Source: Bacillus sp. RO1
GTDB taxonomy: Bacteria > Bacillota > Bacilli > Bacillales > Bacillaceae_I
Reading direction: 5' to 3'
Assembly (NCBI RefSeq): GCF_012524115.1
Contig: NZ_JAAZWB010000072.1
Coordinates: 1-53,321, forward strand
DNA length: 53,321 nt
This document shows positions 26,118-35,100 of this stretch, one piece after another. The position numbers were made by a program, and so were the translations under genes. Below the pieces are notes generated by a model. That model saw only the letters and a list, made by a program, of their open reading frames with translations, was not told the origin of the DNA and did not search any database. The stretch's first letter is position 1, and every line of letters begins with the position of its first letter.

Positions 26118-26270
26118 TCCATTCAGCCCCTTGGTTGAAGCTTGGGAAAGATTAGGAAGGAATATCTCCTTATAAAACACTATGATAACTTGATCTTGTA
26201 TTATTCAAAAAGTTATATTCAGGTCTTTTATCCTATAAAATGACTTAGATTTTTACATCCTAACTTATAA

Positions 26271-26520
26271 TCATGCTAAGAGCGATGTTAGTACATTAAA
26301 AATAAATGTTTGTGAATTAAAGAGTGATATTGATACATTAAAAGTTGAGTTTAATCAATATAAAGATGAATGTCGTCTTGATGTGAAGATGATTGACCTA
26401 CGATTTAACGCTACAAGCGAAAAAACTGATTCAATTAAATTTGATACTGATCTTCTTATTGAGAAAAACGCCAAATTAGATTTTAGGGCCAATAGGTTAG
26501 CGAAAAATACAGAAGTTTAA
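26271..26520 (+). pseudogene. Remnant of a coiled-coil protein gene
   Basis: The frame ending at TAA 26518-26520 reads as heptad-rich helix (SDVSTLKINVCELKSDIDTL, continuing KVEFNQYKDE). It is open back to about 26239 but has no usable start codon or ribosome site. The repeated xLKxxxxxL pattern is typical of coiled coils. I read it as the 3-prime end of a lost gene; the family is not recognisable. Confidence 0.5.
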
Positions 26521-26886
26521 AGTTTCCTCAAGATAAGCTTATATCCAACCCCCTAATTCCTACGCCACTAGGATGTAAATCTCCTTAAGTACAAATACCC
26601 AAGAAAAAGCACTGAAAAATGTAACGGGTTCCGTTACCTATTGAAACTATAGAAAAACCTATAAATTGCCCATCAGTTTTTAAGAAGATTTGATAGGCAA
26701 TTTTTGTTTATTCAAAAGTTTTCCAGTCAGATATAAGGGGGGCAGTTGAATCTGTAACAAATTGCAAAATATCAATAGGCAATTGTATGGCGGCAAATAC
26801 ACCTGCAATCTATAACGCAAATTCAAATACAAGCATTTGTTATGTGAATTGCATAACTAATTTAACAAAAGTTTAGTGGAATTTTA
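26521..26886. other. Gene-free stretch with hairpins
   Basis: No supportable gene here. It contains a GTAACGG/CCGTTAC hairpin at about 26619-26636 and a possible terminator in which AAATTGCC (26663) pairs with GGCAATTTTTG (26697) across a 26-base loop. A 29-codon ORF at about 26788 has no ribosome site. The AT content is higher than in the flanks. Confidence 0.4.
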
Positions 26887-26923
26887 TGCTAAAATTAAAC
26901 AAAATTCAATGTAAGCGTTATTC
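26887..26923 (+). promoter_or_regulatory. Extended -10 promoter with cre-like site
   Basis: TGCTAAAAT (26887-26895) is an extended -10 element without a clear -35. TGTAAGCGTTATTC (26910-26923) matches 12 of 14 cre consensus positions and would lie just downstream of the transcription start, a position where CcpA represses as a roadblock. Both calls are inferred from sequence only. Confidence 0.35.
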
Positions 26924-27003
26924 CGTTAAAGGGAGTTTAATGGAGTAATGAAAATTTTGGTAGATATAAAATTTAGAAAATGATAGCGAAAGGCGGAATA
27001 GTC

Positions 27004-27774
27004 TTGTTAGATATTTTCCCCATATATATATCTTCATTCGAGCAAGAAAGACTAATTAGAGTATATCTACCTGAAAATTACAACAAGGAAAATAAGAGTT
27101 ACCCCGTGTTGTATATGCACGATGGGCAAAATGTTTTTCAAGATAATGATGCAATTGGTGGCAAATCTTTAGAACTTGAAAGCTACTTGGATGAAAATGG
27201 ATTGGAAGTTATCGTTGTCGGAATAGACCAAAATAGCGATGAGCGAATAAATGAATATTGTCCTTGGATAAATGGAGAATATAGCAAGAAAATATTAGGT
27301 CAGGCTAGTTCAGCTGGTGGAAAAGGTATACAGTATGTAGACTTTATAGTGAATGAGCTAAAGCCAATCATAGACAATAAATACCGTACGTTAAAAGATA
27401 GTACTGCAATGGCAGGAATTTCCTTGGGAGGACTTATTTCCACTTACGCTATGTGCCGTTATCCTCAAGTATTCAAAAGGATAGCTGTTTTGTCTTCAGC
27501 TTTTTACCGTAACCAGGAGGAAATTGTAAAGTTACTACAAGATACAGATTTGTCATTGATTGAAATGTTTTATTTAGACTGCGGAACGAAGGAAGCAGGT
27601 AAAGAAGATGTTATAAATAATGAATTTTTAGCATCAAACAAAGCTGTTTTTTCAATATTGAGAGAGAAAATACCCAATGCGAAAATTGAGATAATTAAGG
27701 ATGCGGAACATAACTATTATTTCTTCAAGAGGAGAGTTCCTGAAATTGTTTCTTATTTACTGTCAGTAAAATAG
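27004..27774 (+). CDS. Esterase_D/YbbA-type alpha/beta hydrolase (copy 2)
   Basis: A 256-aa paralogue of the esterase at 13399-14169, aligning without a length change: VLYMHDGQNVFQ, AMAGISLGGLISTY (nucleophile Ser), LDCGTKEAG and KDAEHNYYFF (catalytic His). Starting at TTG 27004, after AAAGGCGG, makes its N-terminus (MLDIFPIYIS) align with the MLEYFNVNIT of copy 1; the ATG at 26980 would add eight unaligned residues. Its codons look more AT-rich than those of copy 1. Confidence 0.85.
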   Translation: MLDIFPIYISSFEQERLIRVYLPENYNKENKSYPVLYMHDGQNVFQDNDAIGGKSLELESYLDENGLEVIVVGIDQNSDERINEYCPWINGEYSKKILGQASSAGGKGIQYVDFIVNELKPIIDNKYRTLKDSTAMAGISLGGLISTYAMCRYPQVFKRIAVLSSAFYRNQEEIVKLLQDTDLSLIEMFYLDCGTKEAGKEDVINNEFLASNKAVFSILREKIPNAKIEIIKDAEHNYYFFKRRVPEIVSYLLSVK

Positions 27775-27920
27775 ATAAGAGCACTTTAAAGTATCCCTAG
27801 GATATTCAAACAAAACTATAAATAATTAAATTTAACATCTTTTTCAACTAAATAGGAACTTTTCTGTAAAAAAGAAGGTTTGAATTATGATGTATTTGAG
27901 TTATAAGAGAGGGTGGGTAA

Positions 27921-28161
27921 ATGTATTGGAAATTAAGAATACCTCTGCTATTGAGGGTTATAGGTGTTATTTCTGGATTTGTTCAATAGTTCCCATACCC
28001 TTTTTCTTGTTAATATTTCCAACTTATTTAGCAGTGCTGTGTTTATCGGTCTAATTGGTATCATTTTTACTATTTTAGAAAAATCAAATGTGAATGACAA
28101 AAAATCTCACTTTATAATCGGTGTTGCAATAATTATCTTCGGTATTATTTTGACTTCCTAA
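27921..28161 (+). pseudogene. Frameshifted small membrane protein gene
   Basis: ATG 27921 follows a GAGAGGGTGGG site and encodes a 22-residue hydrophobic start (MYWKLRIPLLLRVIGVISGF) before TAG at 27987. One base out of frame, VPIPFFLLIFPTYLAVLC continues; one further shift gives VFIGLIGIIFTILEKSNVND and a final helix to TAA 28159. Joined, the three pieces make a coherent protein of about 80 residues with four helices. Two small indels, or sequencing errors, would explain this. The surrounding 27775-28402 holds nothing else except a terminator. Confidence 0.5.
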
Positions 28162-28231
28162 TGTCATAGTAGTTTATTGTACAATCTAGGAGCTATTGTT
28201 GAATAATCGTCTATCAAAATATACTATTACT

Positions 28232-28264
28232 AACTCAGTTCATTTTTGAGCTGGGTTATTTTTG
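28232..28264 (+). terminator. Terminator
   Basis: AACTCAGTTCA pairs fully (three G-T pairs) with TGAGCTGGGTT around TTTT, followed by ATTTTTG. It ends the broken membrane-protein unit. Confidence 0.75.
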
Positions 28265-28402
28265 TATGTTAGAACAAATTTAATTTTCTAAATACACATA
28301 TATTAAAACTAAAGGTTTGGTATTTTATGTTAATATATACAGTGAGGATTTTCAATAAAAAGTGAGCTTAAAACTCTAAAATAGAACAAGGAGTTTATTC
28401 AG

Positions 28403-28996
28403 ATGGTTAACCCGTTTGATTCAATTACTGAATTTATTTTTGTGGAAACTGCAGTTTCCCTAGCAGACGTAATATTGGTGCCAGGTGCCAATCATCCTCC
28501 ATTAATGGAGAAGGCTGCTGACTTATATAAACAAGGATTGGCTCCTTATGTACTTCCATCTGGCGGATATAAAGCACACGTTGGAATGACTGAGTGGGAG
28601 TATTTACGAAACCTTGCCATGGAAAATGGAATACCTGAAGAGGCAATTTTAAAAGAAGACAAGGCACAACATACATTAGAAAATGCTCGTTTTTCGTTAG
28701 AAGTTCTTCATAGTAACAATATAGTTCCGAGAAAAGTGATTGTGGTTTGTAAAGCAGGTCATGCTCGACGTTCATTATTATGCTATCAAGCTGTATTCCC
28801 AAAAGATTGTGAGTTTCTCATTTCACCGTGTGTTGATAGATATGGAATAACAAAGGATAACTGGTTTTTAACAGAAGTAGGTATAAAACGTGTAATGGAT
28901 GAAGTTAAGAAGATTGGTACATATTTCAGTGAAATCCTTCCTAGTTGGAACAATAACATACACCAATTAAAAGAGAAAGGAGGTAATAAAACATGA
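28403..28996 (+). CDS. YdcF-like (DUF218) protein
   Basis: A 197-aa DUF218/YdcF-family protein, soluble, with no membrane segment. ILVPGANHPPLMEKAADLY, VLPSGGY and NARFSLEVLHSNNI, then VVCKAGHARRSLLCYQ, follow the family pattern (acidic/ENA motif and a late Arg cluster). YdcF binds nucleotide-like ligands; activity is unsettled. AAGGAG precedes the ATG. First gene of a tight run; it overlaps the peptidase gene by 4 bases. Confidence 0.85.
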   Translation: MVNPFDSITEFIFVETAVSLADVILVPGANHPPLMEKAADLYKQGLAPYVLPSGGYKAHVGMTEWEYLRNLAMENGIPEEAILKEDKAQHTLENARFSLEVLHSNNIVPRKVIVVCKAGHARRSLLCYQAVFPKDCEFLISPCVDRYGITKDNWFLTEVGIKRVMDEVKKIGTYFSEILPSWNNNIHQLKEKGGNKT

Positions 28997-29688
28997 AACA
29001 GTTAATCGCCCTCGGTGGAGGAGGTTTTTCCATGGAACCGGAGAACCCATTGTTAGATCGCTATATTCTTCAACAATCAGGTAAACCTACACCTAAAATA
29101 TGCTTTATTCCCACTGCGAGCGGTGACGCGGATAATTATATTGCTAGGTTTTATCAGTTCTTTGAGAGGCAAGAATGTGAACCATCCCATCTTTCTCTAT
29201 TTAACCCGCCTACGAGAGATTTTGAAACTTTTTTATTAGAAAAAGATATCATATATGTCGGAGGTGGTAACACTCGAAACCTATTAATACTTTGGAGAGC
29301 ATGGGGGCTAGACGTCATTCTGAAAAGGGCCTATGACAAAGGTGTCTTACTTGCCGGTATTAGTGCAGGGTCCATATGTTGGTTTCAAGAAGGTGTGACT
29401 GACTCCTTTGGTGATGTTTTGGAACCTATTCAGTGCTTAGGTTTCCTGGAAGGTAGCAATTGTCCTCATTATGATGGGGAAGTAAAAAGGAAACCATCTT
29501 ATCAAGAATTGGTGGGAAGTAATAAAATTATCCCAGGTATTGCAACCGATGATGGTGTTGCCCTTCATTATGTGAATAATAAGCTGGAGCATATTGTTAG
29601 CTCAAGGCCAAGTGCAAAAGCATACAAAGTTTATTTCGAGAAAAAACTTATTGAAGAAGAGCTTCCAACAAAGTATTTAGGGAGTTAA
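28993..29688 (+). CDS. Peptidase E (S51 family) dipeptidase
   Basis: A 231-aa S51 peptidase that would cleave N-terminal Asp-X dipeptides or a related substrate. IYVGGGNTRNLL is the conserved glycine strand, and AGISAGSICWF carries the nucleophile (Ser124). CPHYDGE fits the catalytic His region. Overlap of ATG with the previous stop (ATGA) shows translational coupling to the YdcF-like gene. GAAAGGAGG lies upstream. Confidence 0.9.
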   Translation: MKQLIALGGGGFSMEPENPLLDRYILQQSGKPTPKICFIPTASGDADNYIARFYQFFERQECEPSHLSLFNPPTRDFETFLLEKDIIYVGGGNTRNLLILWRAWGLDVILKRAYDKGVLLAGISAGSICWFQEGVTDSFGDVLEPIQCLGFLEGSNCPHYDGEVKRKPSYQELVGSNKIIPGIATDDGVALHYVNNKLEHIVSSRPSAKAYKVYFEKKLIEEELPTKYLGS

Positions 29689-29703
29689 GAGAGGAATGCA
29701 CCG

Positions 29704-30513
29704 GTGGTAAATAAACTAAGTTGGGTAGGAAGCAAAAAACATTTTGTAGACGAAATCAGTGTAATGACAGTCGGAGAAAAGGTTGTTCTCGGTCGTTTTG
29801 GCGGGACTTCCACTGCAGGACAATTTAAAAATGAGGATGGTTGTTTAATCTGGTGTGATGATAAACAAGATTGGGAGTTTGTGATGTTGCTAGATGCCCA
29901 TTTTACAGCAGAAAGTGCCGAGTTGGTCACTTCAACAATTGAGAAAAACGAATCAAGGTTTTTAGACATTTTTACATTATCTGTAGTTAGTTTGTTTGCA
30001 AGTTTGAATAGCTTGGTTTTGGATATTTTTCAAAGTAAAAGTTTTATCCAGGATTGTGAGAATGTTCAGGGGGAGACAGCCTGTTTACTTGTTTTCCGAA
30101 AAGACAACTATTTGTGGTGGTTCTCTATAGGAGACTGCTTATTGCTACTGCATCACCCTGAACTTGAGCGGTTAGGCGAATATCAACAGAATCATCGCAG
30201 CTTTTTTGAATGGGTCGGTAAAGAAAGTACATTCAACAAGAAAGTTCCTTGCTATAGCACGGGTGTGAAGGAAATGAGAACTGGCGATAACCACATATTC
30301 ATGACGACTGATGGATTAGTGGAATGTCCGAATACTTCATATAACAATGCAAAAGATATCTACCTTATGTTTCAGAATGTCGATACTTGTGAGGTAGGAG
30401 TTAGGAATCTACTAGAAGATATTCAATCAAAAAATGTACGGGATAGTACAACGATTGTTTCCTGGGTGATACAAAAAAATGAAGAGGCAACCATTCCAAG
30501 TGATTTAAAGTAA
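29704..30513 (+). CDS. PP2C-like protein serine/threonine phosphatase
   Basis: A 269-aa PP2C-fold protein. FKNEDGCLIW is motif 1, MLLDAH takes the place of the usual DGxGG, GETACLLVF and WWFSIGDCLLLL are the central strands, MTTDGLVE is motif 8 and RDSTTIVSW the last metal Asp. Key Asp residues are kept, although the DGHGG motif is changed to DAHFT, so activity may be altered. GTG 29704 with AGAGAGGAA. Third gene of the co-oriented run, 15 bp after the peptidase. Confidence 0.82.
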   Translation: MVNKLSWVGSKKHFVDEISVMTVGEKVVLGRFGGTSTAGQFKNEDGCLIWCDDKQDWEFVMLLDAHFTAESAELVTSTIEKNESRFLDIFTLSVVSLFASLNSLVLDIFQSKSFIQDCENVQGETACLLVFRKDNYLWWFSIGDCLLLLHHPELERLGEYQQNHRSFFEWVGKESTFNKKVPCYSTGVKEMRTGDNHIFMTTDGLVECPNTSYNNAKDIYLMFQNVDTCEVGVRNLLEDIQSKNVRDSTTIVSWVIQKNEEATIPSDLK

Positions 30514-30539
30514 ACCTAAAAAAGGTAGGTACTACATAC

Positions 30540-31013
30540 ATGTCTTTTCATATGAGAGTAAGAGCTGGCGCATTAATCATACAGGACGACTCAATATTAT
30601 TAATTGAATTCCATGATCAAAATGGGTTGCATTATAATTTACCCGCTGGAGGTACGGAGCCGGGCGAAACGGTAAAGGAAGCTGTAAAAAGAGAAGCAAA
30701 AGAGGAAGCGTCCATAGATGTGGAAGTGGGTTCTTTAGCATTTGTTTATGAATATGCCCCTCATATAAATAACGGCAAGTACGGTGAAACGCATTCCTTA
30801 GGGTTAATGTTTGAATGTAACATAAAAGAAGGCTGTATTCCAAGAATGCCGGCGAAACCAGATCCTAATCAGACAGGTGTGAAATGGATTCCTTTAACCG
30901 AATTGGATAAAGTGATTCTATATCCGAATATTAGGGAACACATTCTTAAATATGTAAAGAATAAACGCAATCTTGAAATCATAGAAGAGCATCATTTGGA
31001 GGATTACCTTTAA
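30540..31013 (+). CDS. NUDIX hydrolase
   Basis: A 157-aa NUDIX hydrolase. The Nudix box GGTEPGETVKEAVKREAKEE (completed by ASI) matches Gx5Ex7REUxEExGU. It would cleave a nucleoside diphosphate linked to another moiety. AAAAGGTAGG precedes the ATG. The next gene starts within its stop codon (TAATG). Confidence 0.92.
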   Translation: MSFHMRVRAGALIIQDDSILLIEFHDQNGLHYNLPAGGTEPGETVKEAVKREAKEEASIDVEVGSLAFVYEYAPHINNGKYGETHSLGLMFECNIKEGCIPRMPAKPDPNQTGVKWIPLTELDKVILYPNIREHILKYVKNKRNLEIIEEHHLEDYL

Positions 31014-32113
31014 TGAATGAAGAAGAATTCATCAGACCTGTAAACGGTTTTTATCTGGATTGTAAAATATACGGGGAATCAAGTGAATTTCCAACTGTAA
31101 TCATGGATGCTGGATATGGAGACTATTCAAAAGCGTGGGAATCAATCTATCCTGAAATATCGAAATTAACTCAGGTCATTCTATATGATAGAGCTGGACT
31201 TGGAAAAAGTGAAAGAAGCTCTAATCCGAGGACCAGCCTTTTTATGGTAGAGGAATTAAGAGAGGTCTTAAAGAGTAAGAAGGTCTTGCCGCCCTATATT
31301 CTTGTGGGTTATTCATACGGTGGTGTAAACATGCGTTTATTCAATAATTTGTACCCACAAGAAGTGGCTGGTTTAGTGTTGATAGACTCTACTCCAGAAG
31401 AATACCCGGAAAGATTTCTCCCCACGATGACTGAAGAATTCAAAGAGGCCTATAAAAACCAGTTCACTCGTGAAGGGAACTTCCATGAGTTTATGGATAG
31501 TTTACAACAACTTCAGAAAAGTAATAGAGTTTCAAATACACCCACTATTGTTTTGTCGGCAGGGAAAAAAGATCATTATTCCAAAGAATCCCAAGCCTTA
31601 TGGAACAGGATGCAAGAGGAGGTTCTAAAATTCACAACAAACGGTCAATTCATAATTGCTGAAAATAGTGCTCATTATATTCAGAACGATGAACCGCAGC
31701 TGGTAATAAACATAATTGTAAGATTTATCGAATCCTTAACAAACATTAATCATTCCAATAATAGGATAATGATTAATGAGAAAAATCTAATAGATGTCCT
31801 TTTTGAATCTTGGTCTATAACCACAAGTTCGAAATGGAGTCCTGAGAATCCTGCTAAAGGACAATGTGGAGTAACCTCATTAGTAGTTCAAGACTTTTTG
31901 GGAGGGGAAATTGTTAAGACTTTGATGCCTAATGGTTGGCATTTCTATAACAAGGTAAATGGTATTCGTTATGACTATACATCCTCTCAATTTGATAAAG
32001 GAGTTAATTACTCCGATACTCCTTCCAACAGATCAGAAGCATTTCAGAATACAAACCTGGATCAATATCATACGTTAAAGAAAAATGTGTTGTCGTACGA
32101 GATAAAAAGATAA
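31013..32113 (+). CDS. Alpha/beta hydrolase fused to a YunG-like domain
   Basis: A 366-aa two-domain protein. Residues about 1-245 are an alpha/beta hydrolase: VIMDAGYGDYSKAW, LYDRAGLGKSE, VGYSYGGVNMRL (nucleophile Ser) and ENSAHYIQ (His). Residues about 252-366 match the YunG family: KWSPENPAKGQCGVTSLVVQ, then GWHFYNKVNGIRYDYTSSQF. YunG proteins are normally separate small proteins of unknown function with a conserved Cys. A Met at the junction (MINEKNLID) raises the chance of a recent fusion of two adjacent genes. Start overlaps the NUDIX stop by one base. Confidence 0.85.
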   Translation: MNEEEFIRPVNGFYLDCKIYGESSEFPTVIMDAGYGDYSKAWESIYPEISKLTQVILYDRAGLGKSERSSNPRTSLFMVEELREVLKSKKVLPPYILVGYSYGGVNMRLFNNLYPQEVAGLVLIDSTPEEYPERFLPTMTEEFKEAYKNQFTREGNFHEFMDSLQQLQKSNRVSNTPTIVLSAGKKDHYSKESQALWNRMQEEVLKFTTNGQFIIAENSAHYIQNDEPQLVINIIVRFIESLTNINHSNNRIMINEKNLIDVLFESWSITTSSKWSPENPAKGQCGVTSLVVQDFLGGEIVKTLMPNGWHFYNKVNGIRYDYTSSQFDKGVNYSDTPSNRSEAFQNTNLDQYHTLKKNVLSYEIKR

Positions 32114-32134
32114 AGTGTTTAGGAGATTATTAAT

Positions 32135-32194
32135 ATGACTATGTACGAAAAAGACAAAACCAATCCCCTTGCAGAAGTGGGTGAATGGTTATGA
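32135..32194 (+). CDS. 19-codon leader ORF coupled to the glycoside hydrolase
   Basis: MTMYEKDKTNPLAEVGEWL, preceded by AGGAGATTATTAAT, a better ribosome site than any in front of the next gene. Its stop codon overlaps the ATG at 32191 (ATGA), so translation of the large gene is probably coupled to it. It could be a regulatory leader peptide or the shrunken remnant of an upstream gene. Confidence 0.5.
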   Translation: MTMYEKDKTNPLAEVGEWL

Positions 32195-35100
32195 TGGAAA
32201 AGAAAAGAATGTGGCTGTGGTCAATTTTGATAGTGTTTTTATTTATAGGCTTTTGTTCTCCAGTAATAGGATGGCTGCTTAAGCCTTCTACACCACTTGA
32301 TGTTTTGATTGTCGATAAAACGGTTCCGGATGATTCATACAGGGAACATTTAGGACTGACGTGGTTACTCAACCAGCAAAAAATACAGAAAACGGACGGA
32401 AGTAATTATAAACTGCATTCAGATTACGTCGGGTATGACCCTGTAAGCGATGTGGCTAATAATGTTAGAGCATATCCTGAAAATAAGGTGCATGATGTAA
32501 TCTATATAGCAGATGGATACGGTGTTTATCAAGAGGATATTACAACAGGTAATGCACAAGGGCAACGTTCCGAACTTATATACGGGGGCATGACATCGGA
32601 GGATGTGGACTATATAAGAGAAGCTGTATTTTCACATGGTACTACCTTAATTGGAGAGTTTAATACATTTGGAAGTCCTACGCCTCAAGAGGTAAAAGAG
32701 TCATTTTACCAACTGTATAATTTAGAGTGGACAGGCTGGATAGGGAGATTCTTTACAGAGCTTGAAGGGTCGGAAGTTCCCATCTGGGCAAAAAAGAATT
32801 ATCTTGAGCAGTACGGGAAAGAGTGGGATTTTAGTGGTAAAGGGATGGTATTCGTTCACGATAGCGATAAGCTCTTAATCTTGACAGAGGAAGATATGGA
32901 AAAACAACATGTCATGTTTGAATTTACGCAAAATGGCAAAGAACACTTTAATCTTCAGGATAGAGCAGCCTATCACTATTGGTTTGATATTATCGTACCC
33001 AAAGAAGATAATGAGGTGCTTGCATCCTTCTCCCTTTCTTTGACAAACGAGGCAGAAGAAAAATTAATAGAAAATGGGATTCCTGTCAAATTTCCAGCCG
33101 TCATACATCATGTAAACCCTACTCATGAAAGCTACTATTTCTCAGGTGATTTCGCTGACCAGGCAGAACTCCCATCCCTTTATCAGGCAAAAGGATATAC
33201 GGCGCTGAAGAAATGGCAGTCAAGGAATAAAGATGATCTGAAATCCTTTTATTGGAGAGTGTATCATCCCATGATGAGTGAAATTATGAAGCAGCAGAAA
33301 AATAAGAGCACTGTAAAAAAGGAATTAACTGCTAATCTTGTAGGTGAATCTTATATTCCAGGCAGAGCAGGCAGTGATTATTTACAAATACAAAAAGACG
33401 GGAAATGGGAAGATTTTCTGATAAAAGGGGTTAACATGGGAATAGCAAAACCAGGTACATGGCCTGGTGAAACAGCTATCTCAAAGCAAGAGTACTACCG
33501 TTGGTTTGAGCAGATTGGCGACATGAATGCTAATGCTATACGTATTTACACGATTCATCCGCCGCACTTTTATGAGGCTTTGGCTGAATACAATCGTATG
33601 GCAGAGAAACCCATCTATTTATTTCATGGCATTTGGATTAATGAAGAGGTTTTCCTTGAATCAAAAGATGCTTTTGCGGAGGAAAACGTCAAAGATTTTA
33701 AAGAAGAAATCCAACGAACCGTTGATTTAATTCATGGAGATGCAGTGCTTGAAGAGCGTCCAGGTCATGCTCATGGAAATTACACGGCAGACGTTTCACC
33801 CTATGTGCTCGGGTGGGTCCTCGGGGTAGAGTGGGATCCGCAAGTAGTACTGAATACGAATAGGAAACATTCAGGTATCTCTGAGTTTAATGGAAAATAC
33901 CTTTTCACACAAGGCGCTCAGCCATTTGAAGTGTGGCTTGCAGAAATGATGGAGTATACGATTGACTACGAACAGGAGACCTATCAATGGCAGCGACCAA
34001 TGAGTTTTACAAACTGGGTGACTACCGATTTGCTTGATCACCCTTCTGAACCTTCAGAAGAAGAGGATCTTGTAAGTGTCAATCCTAATTTGATTTTTTC
34101 CCAAGAAGAGTTTGAAGCAGGTATGTTCGCTTCCTACCACATCTATCCTTATTACCCGGACTTCCTTAATTTTGAAAAACGGTATGTGGAATATATTGAT
34201 CATCGGGGAGAGAAAAACAATTACGCAGGGTATTTACAGCATATGAAAGAAGCACACAGCATGCCGCTATTAGTTGCTGAGTTTGGCATCCCATCTTCAA
34301 GAGGGAATACTCATAATAATATATACGGTTGGAACCAGGGTGGTCATACCGAAAAAGAACAAGGAGAGATTCTAGCGCATCTCTATGAAGATATTGTGGA
34401 AGAAAAAATGGCAGGTGGATTAATCTTTTCATGGCATGACGAATGGTTCAAACGGACTTGGAATACGATGGATTTTGATAACCCGGACCAGCGACCTTAC
34501 TGGAAAAACGTCCAGACAAATGAGCAGATGTTCGGAATGTTGACATTTGAACCCGGCGAAACACAAAAGATAATAATTGACGGAGATGAAGACGACTGGA
34601 GAGCTTTAAATCAAAAATTAGTGTACAGCCCTTCTTCCATCATAAAAGAGATGCAAGTAACGCATGATGAAGGATTTGTGTATGTAAAGCTGAAGGCGGA
34701 TAAATTTAAAGAACATGAGCTGTCATTATTGTTTAATGTAATGAATAACCAGGGTCAGTCAAAGGTGGTACCTGGGTCTGATTATATAACGGAAGGCATA
34801 GATTTCCTTCTTCAAGTTGAGAATGGAAAAAAAGCTAGAATGCTTGTAGATAGTTATTATGACAGTTTCTACTATATGTATGGCCATAAGCTAGGTATGG
34901 TAGAGAAGCAGCAGTATGCAGACCAAAAAGATAATGGCCTTTTCCATCCGATCAGGTTAACTTTAAACAAAGAATTAACGTATAAAGATGATAAAGGCGA
35001 GGAACAGGTTGTCCCGTTTGACAGCTATGAAACTGGTATATTACGTTCTGGTACTTCTAATCCCAACAAAGAAAACTTTGACTCTTTAACAGATTATTAT

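Noticed and set aside
26788-26877. 29-codon ORF in the gene-free stretch
   Set aside because: No ribosome site, no recognisable sequence and no conserved context.
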